Shown one piece after another: positions 7,051 through 15,001 of a stretch of DNA of 38,603 bases. Source of the stretch: Burkholderiales bacterium (GTDB lineage Bacteria; Pseudomonadota; Gammaproteobacteria; Burkholderiales; Usitatibacteraceae); the NCBI GenBank assembly GCA_025359985.1, contig JANYDB010000126.1, forward strand, positions 1-38,603, read 5' to 3'. The notes below the pieces were generated by a model. That model saw nothing but the letters and a program-made list of their open reading frames with translations. It made no database searches and was not told where the DNA came from. Every line of letters starts with the position of its first letter. Position 1 is the first letter of the stretch. The translations under genes and the position numbers were made by a program.

Positions 7051-9846
7051 ATGATCAAATCGAACCGTTCCAATCAGCTTCGCGCACTTCTACTATCCTC
7101 CGTCCCACTCTGTTTATTTCCCGCTGTGACGTCTGCTGAGGCGCAAGATGTCGCAAAAAGCAGCTCAGCTCAAGATGGCGCAAAAAGCGGCGTAGGGCAA
7201 GATGCTGCAAAAAACCGCGCGACAAGCGAAACGGCTATAGACGTCATCACCGTCACCGCGCAGCGCCGCGCGGAGCCCTTGCAGGAAGTGCCGTTGTCGA
7301 TTACGGCTCTATCTGGCGCTCAAATCAAGAACGCCAACGTTACCGATGCCGACCGACTAGAGCAACTTGTTCCCGGCCTTAACATGGGGCGCTCCGGATC
7401 AGATTTGCGGCCGGCCATGCGCGGCACCTATACGGAGACCGCCGGAGCCAACGCCGACCCGCGATTTGGTATTTATGTGGATGACATTTACCAGTCGCGT
7501 ACCAGCCAGGTTCCGCCAATCGTCGATCTGGCGCGAGTCGAAGTGCAAAAGGGGCCACAGGGCACGCTGTACGGTCGCAACAGCTTCGGTGGCAATATTG
7601 TTTTCCATTCCGCCTTACCCACAGACAAATTCGAAGGTGGAGTGGATGTTGCATTCGGCAAATACAAGCATAACCGGCTGGAAGGCTACCTAAACATGCC
7701 GATTAGCGAGGGTGTGGCGTTGCGGATTGCCGGCCTGTCGGAGAAGTCCAACGGCTATGTAAAGAACATCGGGTCGGGCGGCGACCTCGGCGGCGAGGAT
7801 CAGAAATTCATTCGCGGCACGCTACGGATAGCACCGTCTTCTGTGCCTGCGCTAGAAGTACTATTGCGCGCATCGTATCTGGATCTAGGTGGTCAGGGGC
7901 TGGGCGGGTTCGGCTATAAGATCCTCGGTACGTTGGTTGACCCAAGCTTGATCCGGGCACCGGGTCAATCGTTAACACGCAACGGTGTAACTTATACGTT
8001 TCCCAATGGTTTCAACGGCAACAGCTTCACCGGTGTAGGCTTTCCTATCGACACGCGTTTTCGAGACGGCATCCCAGATGTCAATGGTGCCGACATCGGT
8101 ATTCCAACTCTCGCCGATCCATACAAAGTGAACTACGCTGGCACACCATTCCGCAAGGGTGAGCAGGAACAGTATGGCGCCACGATCAACTACGACGTAG
8201 GATCAGTGCGGCTGCGCTCAATCACCAGCTATACCGATTTCGATCTCACTCGCACCGGCGGTAGCCTCACACCAGTGCTGCTCAATTACTCCTATCAAAA
8301 GACGTCCGCCAAGACGCTTACCCAGGAACTGCAGATTTTGTCGAACGATGACGCCAGCCCATTGCAGTGGATTGGTGGCGGCTATTATTTCGATGACACC
8401 GCCCGCGATCGCAGCGTCACCAACGTCAACCGCGCTTATGTCACCGCAACCGCGCCGGCAGGACAACAATACTTCCCCTTCGGCTTCACCACCGCTCCTA
8501 CGGGAACCGGCTTCAATCAGACGACCGGATTCGACGGCTTCAGCGCACAACAGCAGAAGGCTCGCTCACTCGCCGCCTACGGCCAGGTGTCCTATACTCT
8601 CTTTGACAAGCTGACATTGACATCGGGACTGCGCTATACCAAAGACGAGAAGAAATTTCAGTCATCGCGCTTCAACACCTCGCCAACGGGTCCCGGATCT
8701 TATTTCGCCCATAGTATTGATGATCCCGTCGATTACAGCTGTGGTGGTTTTATTGCGGCGAATTCAGCTTCTGTCTCGGCATCGCCTACCGCTGTGGCGC
8801 AGGCCTATAACTTCGTATGTGCTGACACCGCCATCAACTATTACTCCTATCGTCTTGCTGCGGATTACAAGTTCGACCGCAATCACATGATCTATACCAG
8901 CTATTCCACTGGTACGCATTCTGGCGGTTTCAACACGGGTGCGGTAACGATCAGCGGTGTTCCAAACTTGCTGCCGCCGTTCGGGCCAGAAAAAGTTAGA
9001 GCGTTCGAAATTGGGTCGAAGAACACCTTCCTCAACAATCAATTGACGCTCAACGCGGCCGTTTTCCTAAACAACTATCGCGATCTCCAGGCACAGACTT
9101 CGATTCCCAACCCCAACCCTCCGTTCACCGGTGTTACCGCACTCATCCAGAATATCGGTGAGGATCGTGCCGTTGGCTTAGATCTCGATGCTGTGTTCCG
9201 GCCTACGAAGAACCTGACAATGACGCTGGCTTACAACTGGCTGGACGCTAAAGCAATAAAGTATGAGGTCAACACCTTCAATTTTGGTGGAATAGCCGGC
9301 TTCTGCGGGGTCACGCCAGACTGTGTTGCGTCAACGGGTGAGGCGAACACGGTGCAAGGTACGCCGTTCCCCAATGCGCGCACCGACCCGAACCGGTTTG
9401 TCCCGGTGCTCAATTCCAGCGGCGCTCAGGTGGTGGTCGGCGGCGTGCCGCAAGTCCGCTACGTCATCGCTGGCACCGGCCTAGACGGAACGAAATACAC
9501 TCAGCGCAAGCAATTTTCGCCTAAGCACACGTTCCGCATTGGCGCTGCTTATGACATCAGTTTGGGCGGGGCTGGCACCCTGACACCTGGTATTCAGACC
9601 TATTACAACTCCGGCTACATCTTGACCGACCTTACGCCCAATTACGGAAACAACGAAGCCTACTTCAAGACCGATCTTCGGTTAGCCTACCGGACAGCGG
9701 ATAACAAGTTCAATATCCAAGCGTTCGTTAACAATGTCGAAGACAAGGCGATCATCACACGCGCCGTGTATAGCAACAATCGGGCACTCTTGGTGAATTT
9801 CGCGCCGCCGCGTACTTACGGCGTCACTGCGGGCTTCAAGTTCTAA
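7051..9846 (+). CDS. TonB-dependent outer-membrane receptor, sphingomonad type
   Basis: The 931-residue protein begins with a signal peptide (LRALLLSSVPLCLFPAVTSA, then AEA). Next come three 9-residue repeats, then a TonB-box-like IDVITVTAQRR near residue 62 and the plug domain (about 75-190), with LPSITALSG-like LSITALSGAQI, IYVDDIYQSR and VEVQKGPQGTLYGRNSFGGN. The rest is the 22-strand barrel, ending in Phe (GVTAGFKF) as outer-membrane proteins do. ATG 7051 was preferred over an upstream ATG at 6979 because it has GGGAG eight bases before it and starts the signal peptide. The protein takes up a scarce ligand with energy from TonB-ExbBD. Length and plug style match receptors abundant in Sphingomonadales, and suggest transfer. 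Together with the GPH symporter it provides a two-membrane uptake route. Confidence 0.92.
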   Translation: MIKSNRSNQLRALLLSSVPLCLFPAVTSAEAQDVAKSSSAQDGAKSGVGQDAAKNRATSETAIDVITVTAQRRAEPLQEVPLSITALSGAQIKNANVTDADRLEQLVPGLNMGRSGSDLRPAMRGTYTETAGANADPRFGIYVDDIYQSRTSQVPPIVDLARVEVQKGPQGTLYGRNSFGGNIVFHSALPTDKFEGGVDVAFGKYKHNRLEGYLNMPISEGVALRIAGLSEKSNGYVKNIGSGGDLGGEDQKFIRGTLRIAPSSVPALEVLLRASYLDLGGQGLGGFGYKILGTLVDPSLIRAPGQSLTRNGVTYTFPNGFNGNSFTGVGFPIDTRFRDGIPDVNGADIGIPTLADPYKVNYAGTPFRKGEQEQYGATINYDVGSVRLRSITSYTDFDLTRTGGSLTPVLLNYSYQKTSAKTLTQELQILSNDDASPLQWIGGGYYFDDTARDRSVTNVNRAYVTATAPAGQQYFPFGFTTAPTGTGFNQTTGFDGFSAQQQKARSLAAYGQVSYTLFDKLTLTSGLRYTKDEKKFQSSRFNTSPTGPGSYFAHSIDDPVDYSCGGFIAANSASVSASPTAVAQAYNFVCADTAINYYSYRLAADYKFDRNHMIYTSYSTGTHSGGFNTGAVTISGVPNLLPPFGPEKVRAFEIGSKNTFLNNQLTLNAAVFLNNYRDLQAQTSIPNPNPPFTGVTALIQNIGEDRAVGLDLDAVFRPTKNLTMTLAYNWLDAKAIKYEVNTFNFGGIAGFCGVTPDCVASTGEANTVQGTPFPNARTDPNRFVPVLNSSGAQVVVGGVPQVRYVIAGTGLDGTKYTQRKQFSPKHTFRIGAAYDISLGGAGTLTPGIQTYYNSGYILTDLTPNYGNNEAYFKTDLRLAYRTADNKFNIQAFVNNVEDKAIITRAVYSNNRALLVNFAPPRTYGVTAGFKF
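7144..7224 (+). repeat. Three 27-bp tandem repeats near the receptor N-terminus
   Basis: Units starting at 7144, 7171 and 7198 begin CAAGATG and encode QDVAKSSSA, QDGAKSGVG and QDAAKNRAT. They sit between signal peptide and TonB box, where length change is tolerated, and are likely products of replication slippage. Confidence 0.75.
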
Positions 9847-9861
9847 GCAATGCCGATTTTC

Positions 9862-9894
9862 CGCTGGGTGCCTTTTTGCGAAGCGCACTCAGCG
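9862..9894 (+). terminator. Hairpin after the receptor gene, possible terminator
   Basis: CGCTGGGTGC pairs with GCACTCAGCG with one mismatch across a 13-base loop, starting 15 bases after the receptor stop. No U-tract follows, so it may be a weak terminator or an mRNA-stabilising hairpin. The rest of the 217-base gap up to 10,063 holds nothing recognisable. Confidence 0.35.
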
Positions 9895-10063
9895 CAGGCA
9901 AACTTTCCAATAATGGATGACATGGTGATCGCGGTTGCGTTGTCCAATGCACTTGTTTGGTGGGACGAATCGATTATTTCTTGGGAGGTATGCGCAGCCT
10001 CTTTCAGAAATAAAATGCGATCCTAATCGATATAACTGCTCAGGCAACGTTGTTTAAAACAGC

Positions 10064-11173
10064 ATGAAAAATTCCGCGGTCAATCAATTTTTAACCAACG
10101 GCACACTTTATCTGAGCGCCCCGGAAGCCGCTCGGGTTGTGCGCAAAGTCGGACTCGAGTTTTCGCTGAGACGTATCGCGGCCAATATCCACGAGGACTT
10201 TTCGCGCTGGGCGGATTTCGATAAATCGACGCGCGTTGCGAACCACTCCGAGTTTGGTGTGATTGAACTGATGCCTGTCTCCGACGATCACCGCTACGCG
10301 TTCAAGTACGTCAACGGTCATCCGCAGAACACGGGCCTCGGCCTTTCCACCGTCATGGCGTTCGGCGTCTATGCCGACGTTGATACCGGCTCGCCACTCT
10401 TGCTTTCTGAGCTCACTCTCACGACAGCGCTGCGAACCGGCGCGATGTCCGCGCTTGCCGCGCAATCGCTGGCTCGCCGGGACAGCCGAGTTATGGCGCT
10501 GATCGGCAACGGCGCGCAAAGTGAATTTCAGGCGCTTGCATTCAAGTATCTGATCGGCATTGATACGCTGAGGCTCTACGACGTGGATCGCGGTGCGACG
10601 GCCAAACTGGTGGCGAACCTGCAACCTTTCGGCTTCAACATCGTGGTGTGTGAAAGTGCAGCCGACGCCGCGCGCAGTGCCGACATCATCACCACCGTGA
10701 CCGCTGACAAAACGCGGGCGATTATCCTCACGCCCGACATGATCGCGCCCGGTGTACACATCAATGCCGTTGGCGGCGATTGTCCCGGCAAAACAGAACT
10801 GCACGCCGATATCCTGAAGCAGGCGAACGTCTTCGTGGAGTACGCGCCGCAATCACGCATTGAGGGTGAAATTCAGCAGATGCCCGCAGACTTTCCAGTG
10901 ACCGAGCTCTGGCAGGTTTTCACCGGGCAGGCGGCGGGGCGCACATGTGCCACCGAGGTCACCGTATTTGATTCAGTCGGCTTCGCACTGGAGGATTTTT
11001 CGGCGCTACGCTTTATGTACGACAGCGCCCTTACGTATGGGTTCGGCCAGCGAATCGCATTGATTCCGTCGCTGGAGAACCCTAAAAATTTGTTTTCAAC
11101 AGTCGCGGATCCACACAGAGCGACAACGGGTCGTCATACGTCGAATGGACCAGTTGCCACAGTTACGCGGTGA
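10064..11173 (+). CDS. Ornithine cyclodeaminase / mu-crystallin family protein
   Basis: The 369-residue protein matches the ornithine cyclodeaminase family along its whole length. FKYVNGHPQNT (about 78-88) is the substrate-binding region with the conserved Lys; TALRTGAMSALAAQ (about 125-138) and MALIGNGAQSEFQ (about 143-155) form the start of the NAD(P)-binding Rossmann domain; VTVFDSVGFALEDFSALR is the C-terminal signature. Canonical members convert ornithine to proline, but the family also contains ketimine reductases and dehydrogenases of other amino or imino acids, so the substrate is open. The last ~25 residues (after NPKNLFS) are extra and unlike the family. No clear Shine-Dalgarno is seen before ATG 10064. 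The gene is followed by a GC-rich secreted protein gene and then the putA fragment. Confidence 0.88.
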   Translation: MKNSAVNQFLTNGTLYLSAPEAARVVRKVGLEFSLRRIAANIHEDFSRWADFDKSTRVANHSEFGVIELMPVSDDHRYAFKYVNGHPQNTGLGLSTVMAFGVYADVDTGSPLLLSELTLTTALRTGAMSALAAQSLARRDSRVMALIGNGAQSEFQALAFKYLIGIDTLRLYDVDRGATAKLVANLQPFGFNIVVCESAADAARSADIITTVTADKTRAIILTPDMIAPGVHINAVGGDCPGKTELHADILKQANVFVEYAPQSRIEGEIQQMPADFPVTELWQVFTGQAAGRTCATEVTVFDSVGFALEDFSALRFMYDSALTYGFGQRIALIPSLENPKNLFSTVADPHRATTGRHTSNGPVATVTR

Positions 11174-11254
11174 ACTCTTGACCGACGCCGGCTTGGTGGT
11201 CGATGGCGGCTCGACCGCAATGTCCGACTCGCGCGCATCTTCACGGACGGTTTC

Positions 11255-13582
11255 ATGACGCTGCTTCGGACCGTGGCGGCACTTGCCCTGTTAATTGGTG
11301 GGACGCTGCACGCGGATGCAGCACCGCCGGCCGACCGCTGGGTCGAAATCGACCTCTACTGGTTCGACCCCGCCAACGTCGAACGCTCGGCCGATACCTT
11401 CTGGACCCGGTATGCCCCGCTCTATCGTGGTGTGTCGGGCTACAAGGGCGTCGTGTTGAACCTGGGGTTCACGGCGAATTACATCCTGACCTACGGCGGC
11501 GATCTTGCGCAGGAAGTCGCGTTGCCGAAAACCGGCGGCCAAGAGATCGGGCACGCGCTGAAGGGCCAGCTAGAAGGCGAAACTGGGCAGCGTCAATTGG
11601 CCTGGCGCAAACGGTTCACCGGCCCGGCCCCGACCGCGCGGATTGTCGCCTACGCCCGGTGGACCTACCGCGATCTGCGGCGAATGACCGACGCGCTTCG
11701 AGCCCGCGCAGGGCGCGAGGGGATCGACGACTTCAGGGTGGCGTCTCTGGCGGTTGGGCAGGATGGTGCCTACGGCGATCCGATGCCGTTCGCGCGGCGC
11801 CATCCAGAGGCGTTCACGCGTTGGAGCGAACAGGCTCCTGGTGCCTTGTCTTCCAGCAGCCACTTCGATCCGGCAAATGCCCTGCGCGCAGATCCGCAGC
11901 CGCTGGGCGGGCTGCCGCAAGGCATTCCGGAAGGATTGCAAGTTCACGCGCTGTTCGCCGCGCAGTGGGGCGCCGTGTCGAAAGCCTGCGGGCTCGACGG
12001 CATCATGCTGCGCGACTCGTTCAGCTTCCCGCGGCCCTACACCCGTTATGGCCCGTGGGGTGCGTATGTTCCCGATGCTGCAACCGCCGAGCGCACCACC
12101 GCAGCCCTTGCGGCGTTGCTACAAGGGATCAAACAGGCCAACCCGCAAACGTTGACGATGATGTATTCGACCGGCGCGACGGCCACGTCAGACTGGCGCG
12201 GCAATGGGATCGACTTGGAGCGGATCGCCCGCGATGGCAATCTCGACATCTTTGTCGACCAGACCTGGGCCGGCGCGTGGGGCGAGGTTGGCGTGCGCGA
12301 ACAGACATTCTGGAACGCGCCGCTCCTGGGCTGGACTTATCAGCTTGGTACACTGCTGCTGCACGCCGCGGTGCTCGCGGACACTCGGGTGCGGCATTAC
12401 CCGATCATCGAAACCTTCGACGCGTGGGAGAGCTGGGACACGATCCATACCGCGCCGCAGCGCCTGCGCTGGGCGATCTGGGCTTACTCGCACGCCGGGG
12501 TTAAAACTCCCAAGGGCCTGCGCATGCCGGCCGGCAGCTACATCTCGTGGGGTAATCACGGCCACGACTTGCTCAGTGCTCAGGATGTCGGCTTCCTCAG
12601 CAGCGAATTGGATGCCGCGGCGTCGGATGCCGCGCAAACGGTCGACATTGCCGGGCCGACGATGGTCTATTCGCGCGCCGCAGCCACCGCGCAGTTCTCG
12701 CGCCTCGCGCCGGGGTTCGACCCACGTGATCGGCTCGATGAGCAGGTGGGCACGATCGTCAAATGGCCGCTGCCGGTGCTGTCGGTGACTCGCGCCGAGT
12801 GGTTGGCTCAAGTGCAGTCCGACCTCTTCGTGTTCGGTGCGACAACCGACCTTCCGCCGGATCAGCTCAACATGATCGAACGGATGGCAGATCGCGGGCA
12901 AGCCATCGCGTTCTTCGGATCGGTCGCAAGCGCCACAAACCCCGCGTTGTCCAAGTTGCTCGGCGTGTCGAGCTTACCGCACAGTCCCATGATCCAGGAT
13001 CGCATGCTGCGTGCGACGGCGGGTGCCGCCTGGCCGAAAAACGTGGTCAATGCGGTGGCATTCAATGCTCCGCCGCCTGCGACGAAGGTGACAGCACCGA
13101 CCGGCTCGGTCGTCTACGGTTTCGGGGACACAGCCGGGCTGGTGCTCGATCATGGTGGAAAGCGCAATCTGGCCCTGTGGGACCCGGTGCCGCTGTTCGA
13201 CTACTGGTATCGACCGCTGAAGGATTTGCTCAACGGCGATCCAACCCCGTTTCCATTGGTCGCGGCGACCCTCAATCGCCAGCTTGTCAAGGCGGGCGCC
13301 TTCAATGCGGCGGTGATCGACCCAGCGCAATCTGGCACGATTGCAGCGTGGAGGCGCAGCGACGGCACCGTGCGAATGCTGGTGGGCAATCTCGAAGAAG
13401 GGCTGCGCGACGACGCCGATCGGTCGCGGCGGATGGTCCTGAACCTTCCGGCGCCGTGGCGATCCTGCCGCTGGCAATCGGCTTGGGGAATACAGCCACG
13501 CACCGTTGGTGCCGAACAAGTTCGCGTCGACTTGCCACCTCAAGCCAGCGCGCTGTTTGCTTGCGCGCGAAAACGGAGCTGA
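11255..13582 (+). CDS. Secreted protein with glycoside-hydrolase-like architecture, unknown substrate
   Basis: The 775-residue product starts with a signal peptide (LLRTVAALALLIGGTLHADA). The first ~440 residues have the rhythm of a TIM barrel: WVEIDLYWFDPANVERS at the start, GLDGIMLRDSFSFPRP near 245-260, and LDIFVDQTWAGAWGE near 328-342, each placing acidic residues after a short hydrophobic strand. Residues about 480-600 (LPVLSVTRAEWLAQV, SDLFVFGATTDLPPDQ, GQAIAFFGS) look like a Rossmann-like, glutamine-amidotransferase-type domain, and the tail (about 640-770) is beta-rich. This order recalls GH42-like enzymes, but I do not recognise the family and no catalytic pair can be assigned. Bases are visibly GC-richer than in flanking genes, and long shadow frames result, so this piece likely has a separate origin. 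Confidence 0.75.
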   Translation: MTLLRTVAALALLIGGTLHADAAPPADRWVEIDLYWFDPANVERSADTFWTRYAPLYRGVSGYKGVVLNLGFTANYILTYGGDLAQEVALPKTGGQEIGHALKGQLEGETGQRQLAWRKRFTGPAPTARIVAYARWTYRDLRRMTDALRARAGREGIDDFRVASLAVGQDGAYGDPMPFARRHPEAFTRWSEQAPGALSSSSHFDPANALRADPQPLGGLPQGIPEGLQVHALFAAQWGAVSKACGLDGIMLRDSFSFPRPYTRYGPWGAYVPDAATAERTTAALAALLQGIKQANPQTLTMMYSTGATATSDWRGNGIDLERIARDGNLDIFVDQTWAGAWGEVGVREQTFWNAPLLGWTYQLGTLLLHAAVLADTRVRHYPIIETFDAWESWDTIHTAPQRLRWAIWAYSHAGVKTPKGLRMPAGSYISWGNHGHDLLSAQDVGFLSSELDAAASDAAQTVDIAGPTMVYSRAAATAQFSRLAPGFDPRDRLDEQVGTIVKWPLPVLSVTRAEWLAQVQSDLFVFGATTDLPPDQLNMIERMADRGQAIAFFGSVASATNPALSKLLGVSSLPHSPMIQDRMLRATAGAAWPKNVVNAVAFNAPPPATKVTAPTGSVVYGFGDTAGLVLDHGGKRNLALWDPVPLFDYWYRPLKDLLNGDPTPFPLVAATLNRQLVKAGAFNAAVIDPAQSGTIAAWRRSDGTVRMLVGNLEEGLRDDADRSRRMVLNLPAPWRSCRWQSAWGIQPRTVGAEQVRVDLPPQASALFACARKRS

Positions 13583-13782
13583 CAGCGAGCAGCGGATCGA
13601 CAGGACAACCGTTCACGGACAGAACGTGAACACGGTTGCTGCGGGCATGGCTCTGGCGACCTTCGGTGCGGCCGAACCATGCCCGCAGACTTACTCGTAG
13701 CCCTGCTGGTGGCCGGCGGACTCTGGCACATGCATCGGCACGTTCAGCATCAGTAGCGCATGCCTAATTCGGAAATCCTAAT
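13583..13782. repeat. Intergenic segment with a long nested hairpin
   Basis: CTGCGGGCATGG (13639-13650) and CCATGCCCGCAG (13677-13688) are perfect 12-bp inverted copies. Inside lies a second stem TTCGG-TGCGG-CCGAA (13662-13676) stacked directly on the right arm, leaving an 11-base one-sided bulge. There is no T-tract, so a simple Rho-independent terminator is unlikely. A short frame at 13679 (MPADLLVALLVAGGLWHMHR) is hydrophobic but not convincing. The segment lies between the GC-rich gene and putA and could be a scar of past joining. Confidence 0.6.
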
Positions 13783-14718
13783 ATGAGCGACCTGATTTCT
13801 CTCTCAACTTTGACTGATACGATGCTCCCTTCTTTTGCCCCGCTCCGCGACGCATTCCTCGCGGATGAAGCACAGGTTTTGTCGAGTCTTTTGCAGACCG
13901 CGAAACTGCCCGCCGACAGAAACGCCGCCGTCGATGCCACCGCACGCGGTCTGGTGTCCGCCGTGCGTGGCCGCCAGCGGGAATATGCCGGCATGCAGTC
14001 TTTCCTCACGCAATACGATTTGTCCACGCAGGAAGGCGTGCTGCTGATGTGCGTGGCCGAAGCGCTGTTGCGCATCCCGGATGCCATCACAGCTGACAAA
14101 CTCATCAAGGACAAATTTTCGCAAGGCGATTGGAAGAAGCATCTCGGCGCGTCGGATTCGCTGCTGGTCAATGCGGGTACCTGGGGAATGATGCTGACTG
14201 GCAAGTTGGTAGCGCCACGCGCCGATACATTTCGCGACGTGGGTGGCTGGCTGACCAAGCTTGCCGCTCGGGCCGGTGAACCTATCGTTCGCACCGCGCT
14301 GCGGCAGGGCATGAAGTTGATGGCCGAACAGTTCGTCATGGGCCGCAACATTGGCGAGGCACTGAAGCGCACAGCTTCTGGCGACCAGGCTCCGTACCGT
14401 CATTCTTACGACATGTTGGGCGAGGCGGCGATGACGGCGGCCGATGCCGAGCACTACTTCAAGGCCTATCAGGATGCCATCGCGGAAATCTCCAGGTATG
14501 TGAAGCCGCGGCAGAGTGTGTTCGAGGCGCCTGGCATCTCTATCAAGCTGTCTGCATTGCATCCGCGATACGAGTTGGCACAACGTGATCGCGTGTTGGC
14601 CGAGCTGCTGCCGAAAATAATGACGCTGACCGAGCACGCGCGAGACGGCGGCATCGGCGTGACGCTGGATGCGGAAGAAACAGAAATGGAAAAAATGGGG
14701 TCAGACTCCATTATTTAA
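13783..14718 (+). pseudogene. putA: Bifunctional proline dehydrogenase / P5C dehydrogenase, 5' fragment
   Basis: The first ~299 codons are a good PutA N-terminus: an all-helical region with YAGMQSFLTQYDLSTQEGVL and LMCVAEALLRIPD (about 65-100), FVMGRNIGEALKRT near 190, and the start of the proline dehydrogenase barrel (SYDMLGEAAMTAADAEHYF, then FEAPGISIKLSALHPRYE). The reading frame breaks right after GVTLDAEE, where PutA proteins should continue with ADRL, and ends after 11 foreign residues. Complete PutA proteins have over 1,000 residues, so the rest of the PRODH barrel with its FAD site and the whole aldehyde dehydrogenase part are missing. A proper GGAAA ribosome-binding site remains at about 13,770. 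The fragment cannot be catalytically active. Confidence 0.9.
14694..14712. repeat. Quasi-palindrome GGGGTCAGACTCC-type at the putA breakpoint
   Basis: AATGGGGTC-A-GACTCCATT is symmetric except for one pair (G opposite T). It lies within 15-20 bases of the point where PutA homology ends. From memory, this word is common in many proteobacterial genomes next to REP-associated (Y1/RAYT) transposases and other mobile DNA. No transposase gene is visible here. Confidence 0.55.
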
Positions 14719-14988
14719 TGCAGTGAATAAGTGGCTAAAGAATGATGTGAGCGTCGAGCGGCTGATTGAGTCGGCGGGCATTATCTGAAGACGGCAGGGA
14801 AGGATCGTGCGCGAATTTTGCCGCAAGCTGGTCCACGATTCTGGTGCATAGCGGCACGACAGTCAGCTCGATATCAGTTCATTGAGCAGCGCAAAAACAT
14901 GGGATGCGATGACGTTCGCAGCCAAGCACTTCTAAACATCTATTGAGCAAGGTCGGAGTTAGCGGGCGCGCGAGCTAACGAAATAAGA
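14719..14988. other. Gene-less segment, probable mobile-element or deletion scar
   Basis: About 270 bases follow the putA breakpoint without a convincing gene in any frame. A short rightward frame (NAVNKWLKNDVSVERLIE) runs from the quasi-palindrome to about 14,789, and I do not recognise it. The end near 14,958 has two inverted repeats, listed separately. Confidence 0.4.
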
Positions 14989-15001
14989 TTAACTAATCTT
15001 A
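14958..15001 (-). terminator. Two adjacent inverted repeats at the 3' end of the hybrid kinase gene
   Basis: TAAGATTA-AC-TAATCTTA (14984-15001) spans the stop codon of the leftward kinase gene, and GTTAGC-ten bases-GCTAAC (14958-14979) lies just beyond it with a GC-rich loop. Neither is followed by a clear T-tract on the minus strand, so they could slow transcription but are not a classical terminator. Confidence 0.35.

Noticed and set aside
7021-7062. Upstream ATG (6979) as the start of the TonB receptor
   Set aside because: The extra residues do not form a signal peptide and would bury the good GGGAG site and the promoter-like region within the gene.
11203-12504. 433-codon frame beside the start of the GC-rich secreted protein gene
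   Set aside because: It is Arg/Ala-rich as expected from the off-frame of a GC-rich gene, while the other frame has a signal peptide and regular protein-like pattern to its end.
12763-13629. 288-codon frame over the 3' half of the GC-rich gene
   Set aside because: It is an off-frame shadow with Arg/Ser/Gly-rich low-quality sequence.
14719-14789. Frame GQTPLFNAVNKWLKND as an ankyrin-like fragment
   Set aside because: The resemblance is only over five residues and the frame is too short to support a family.
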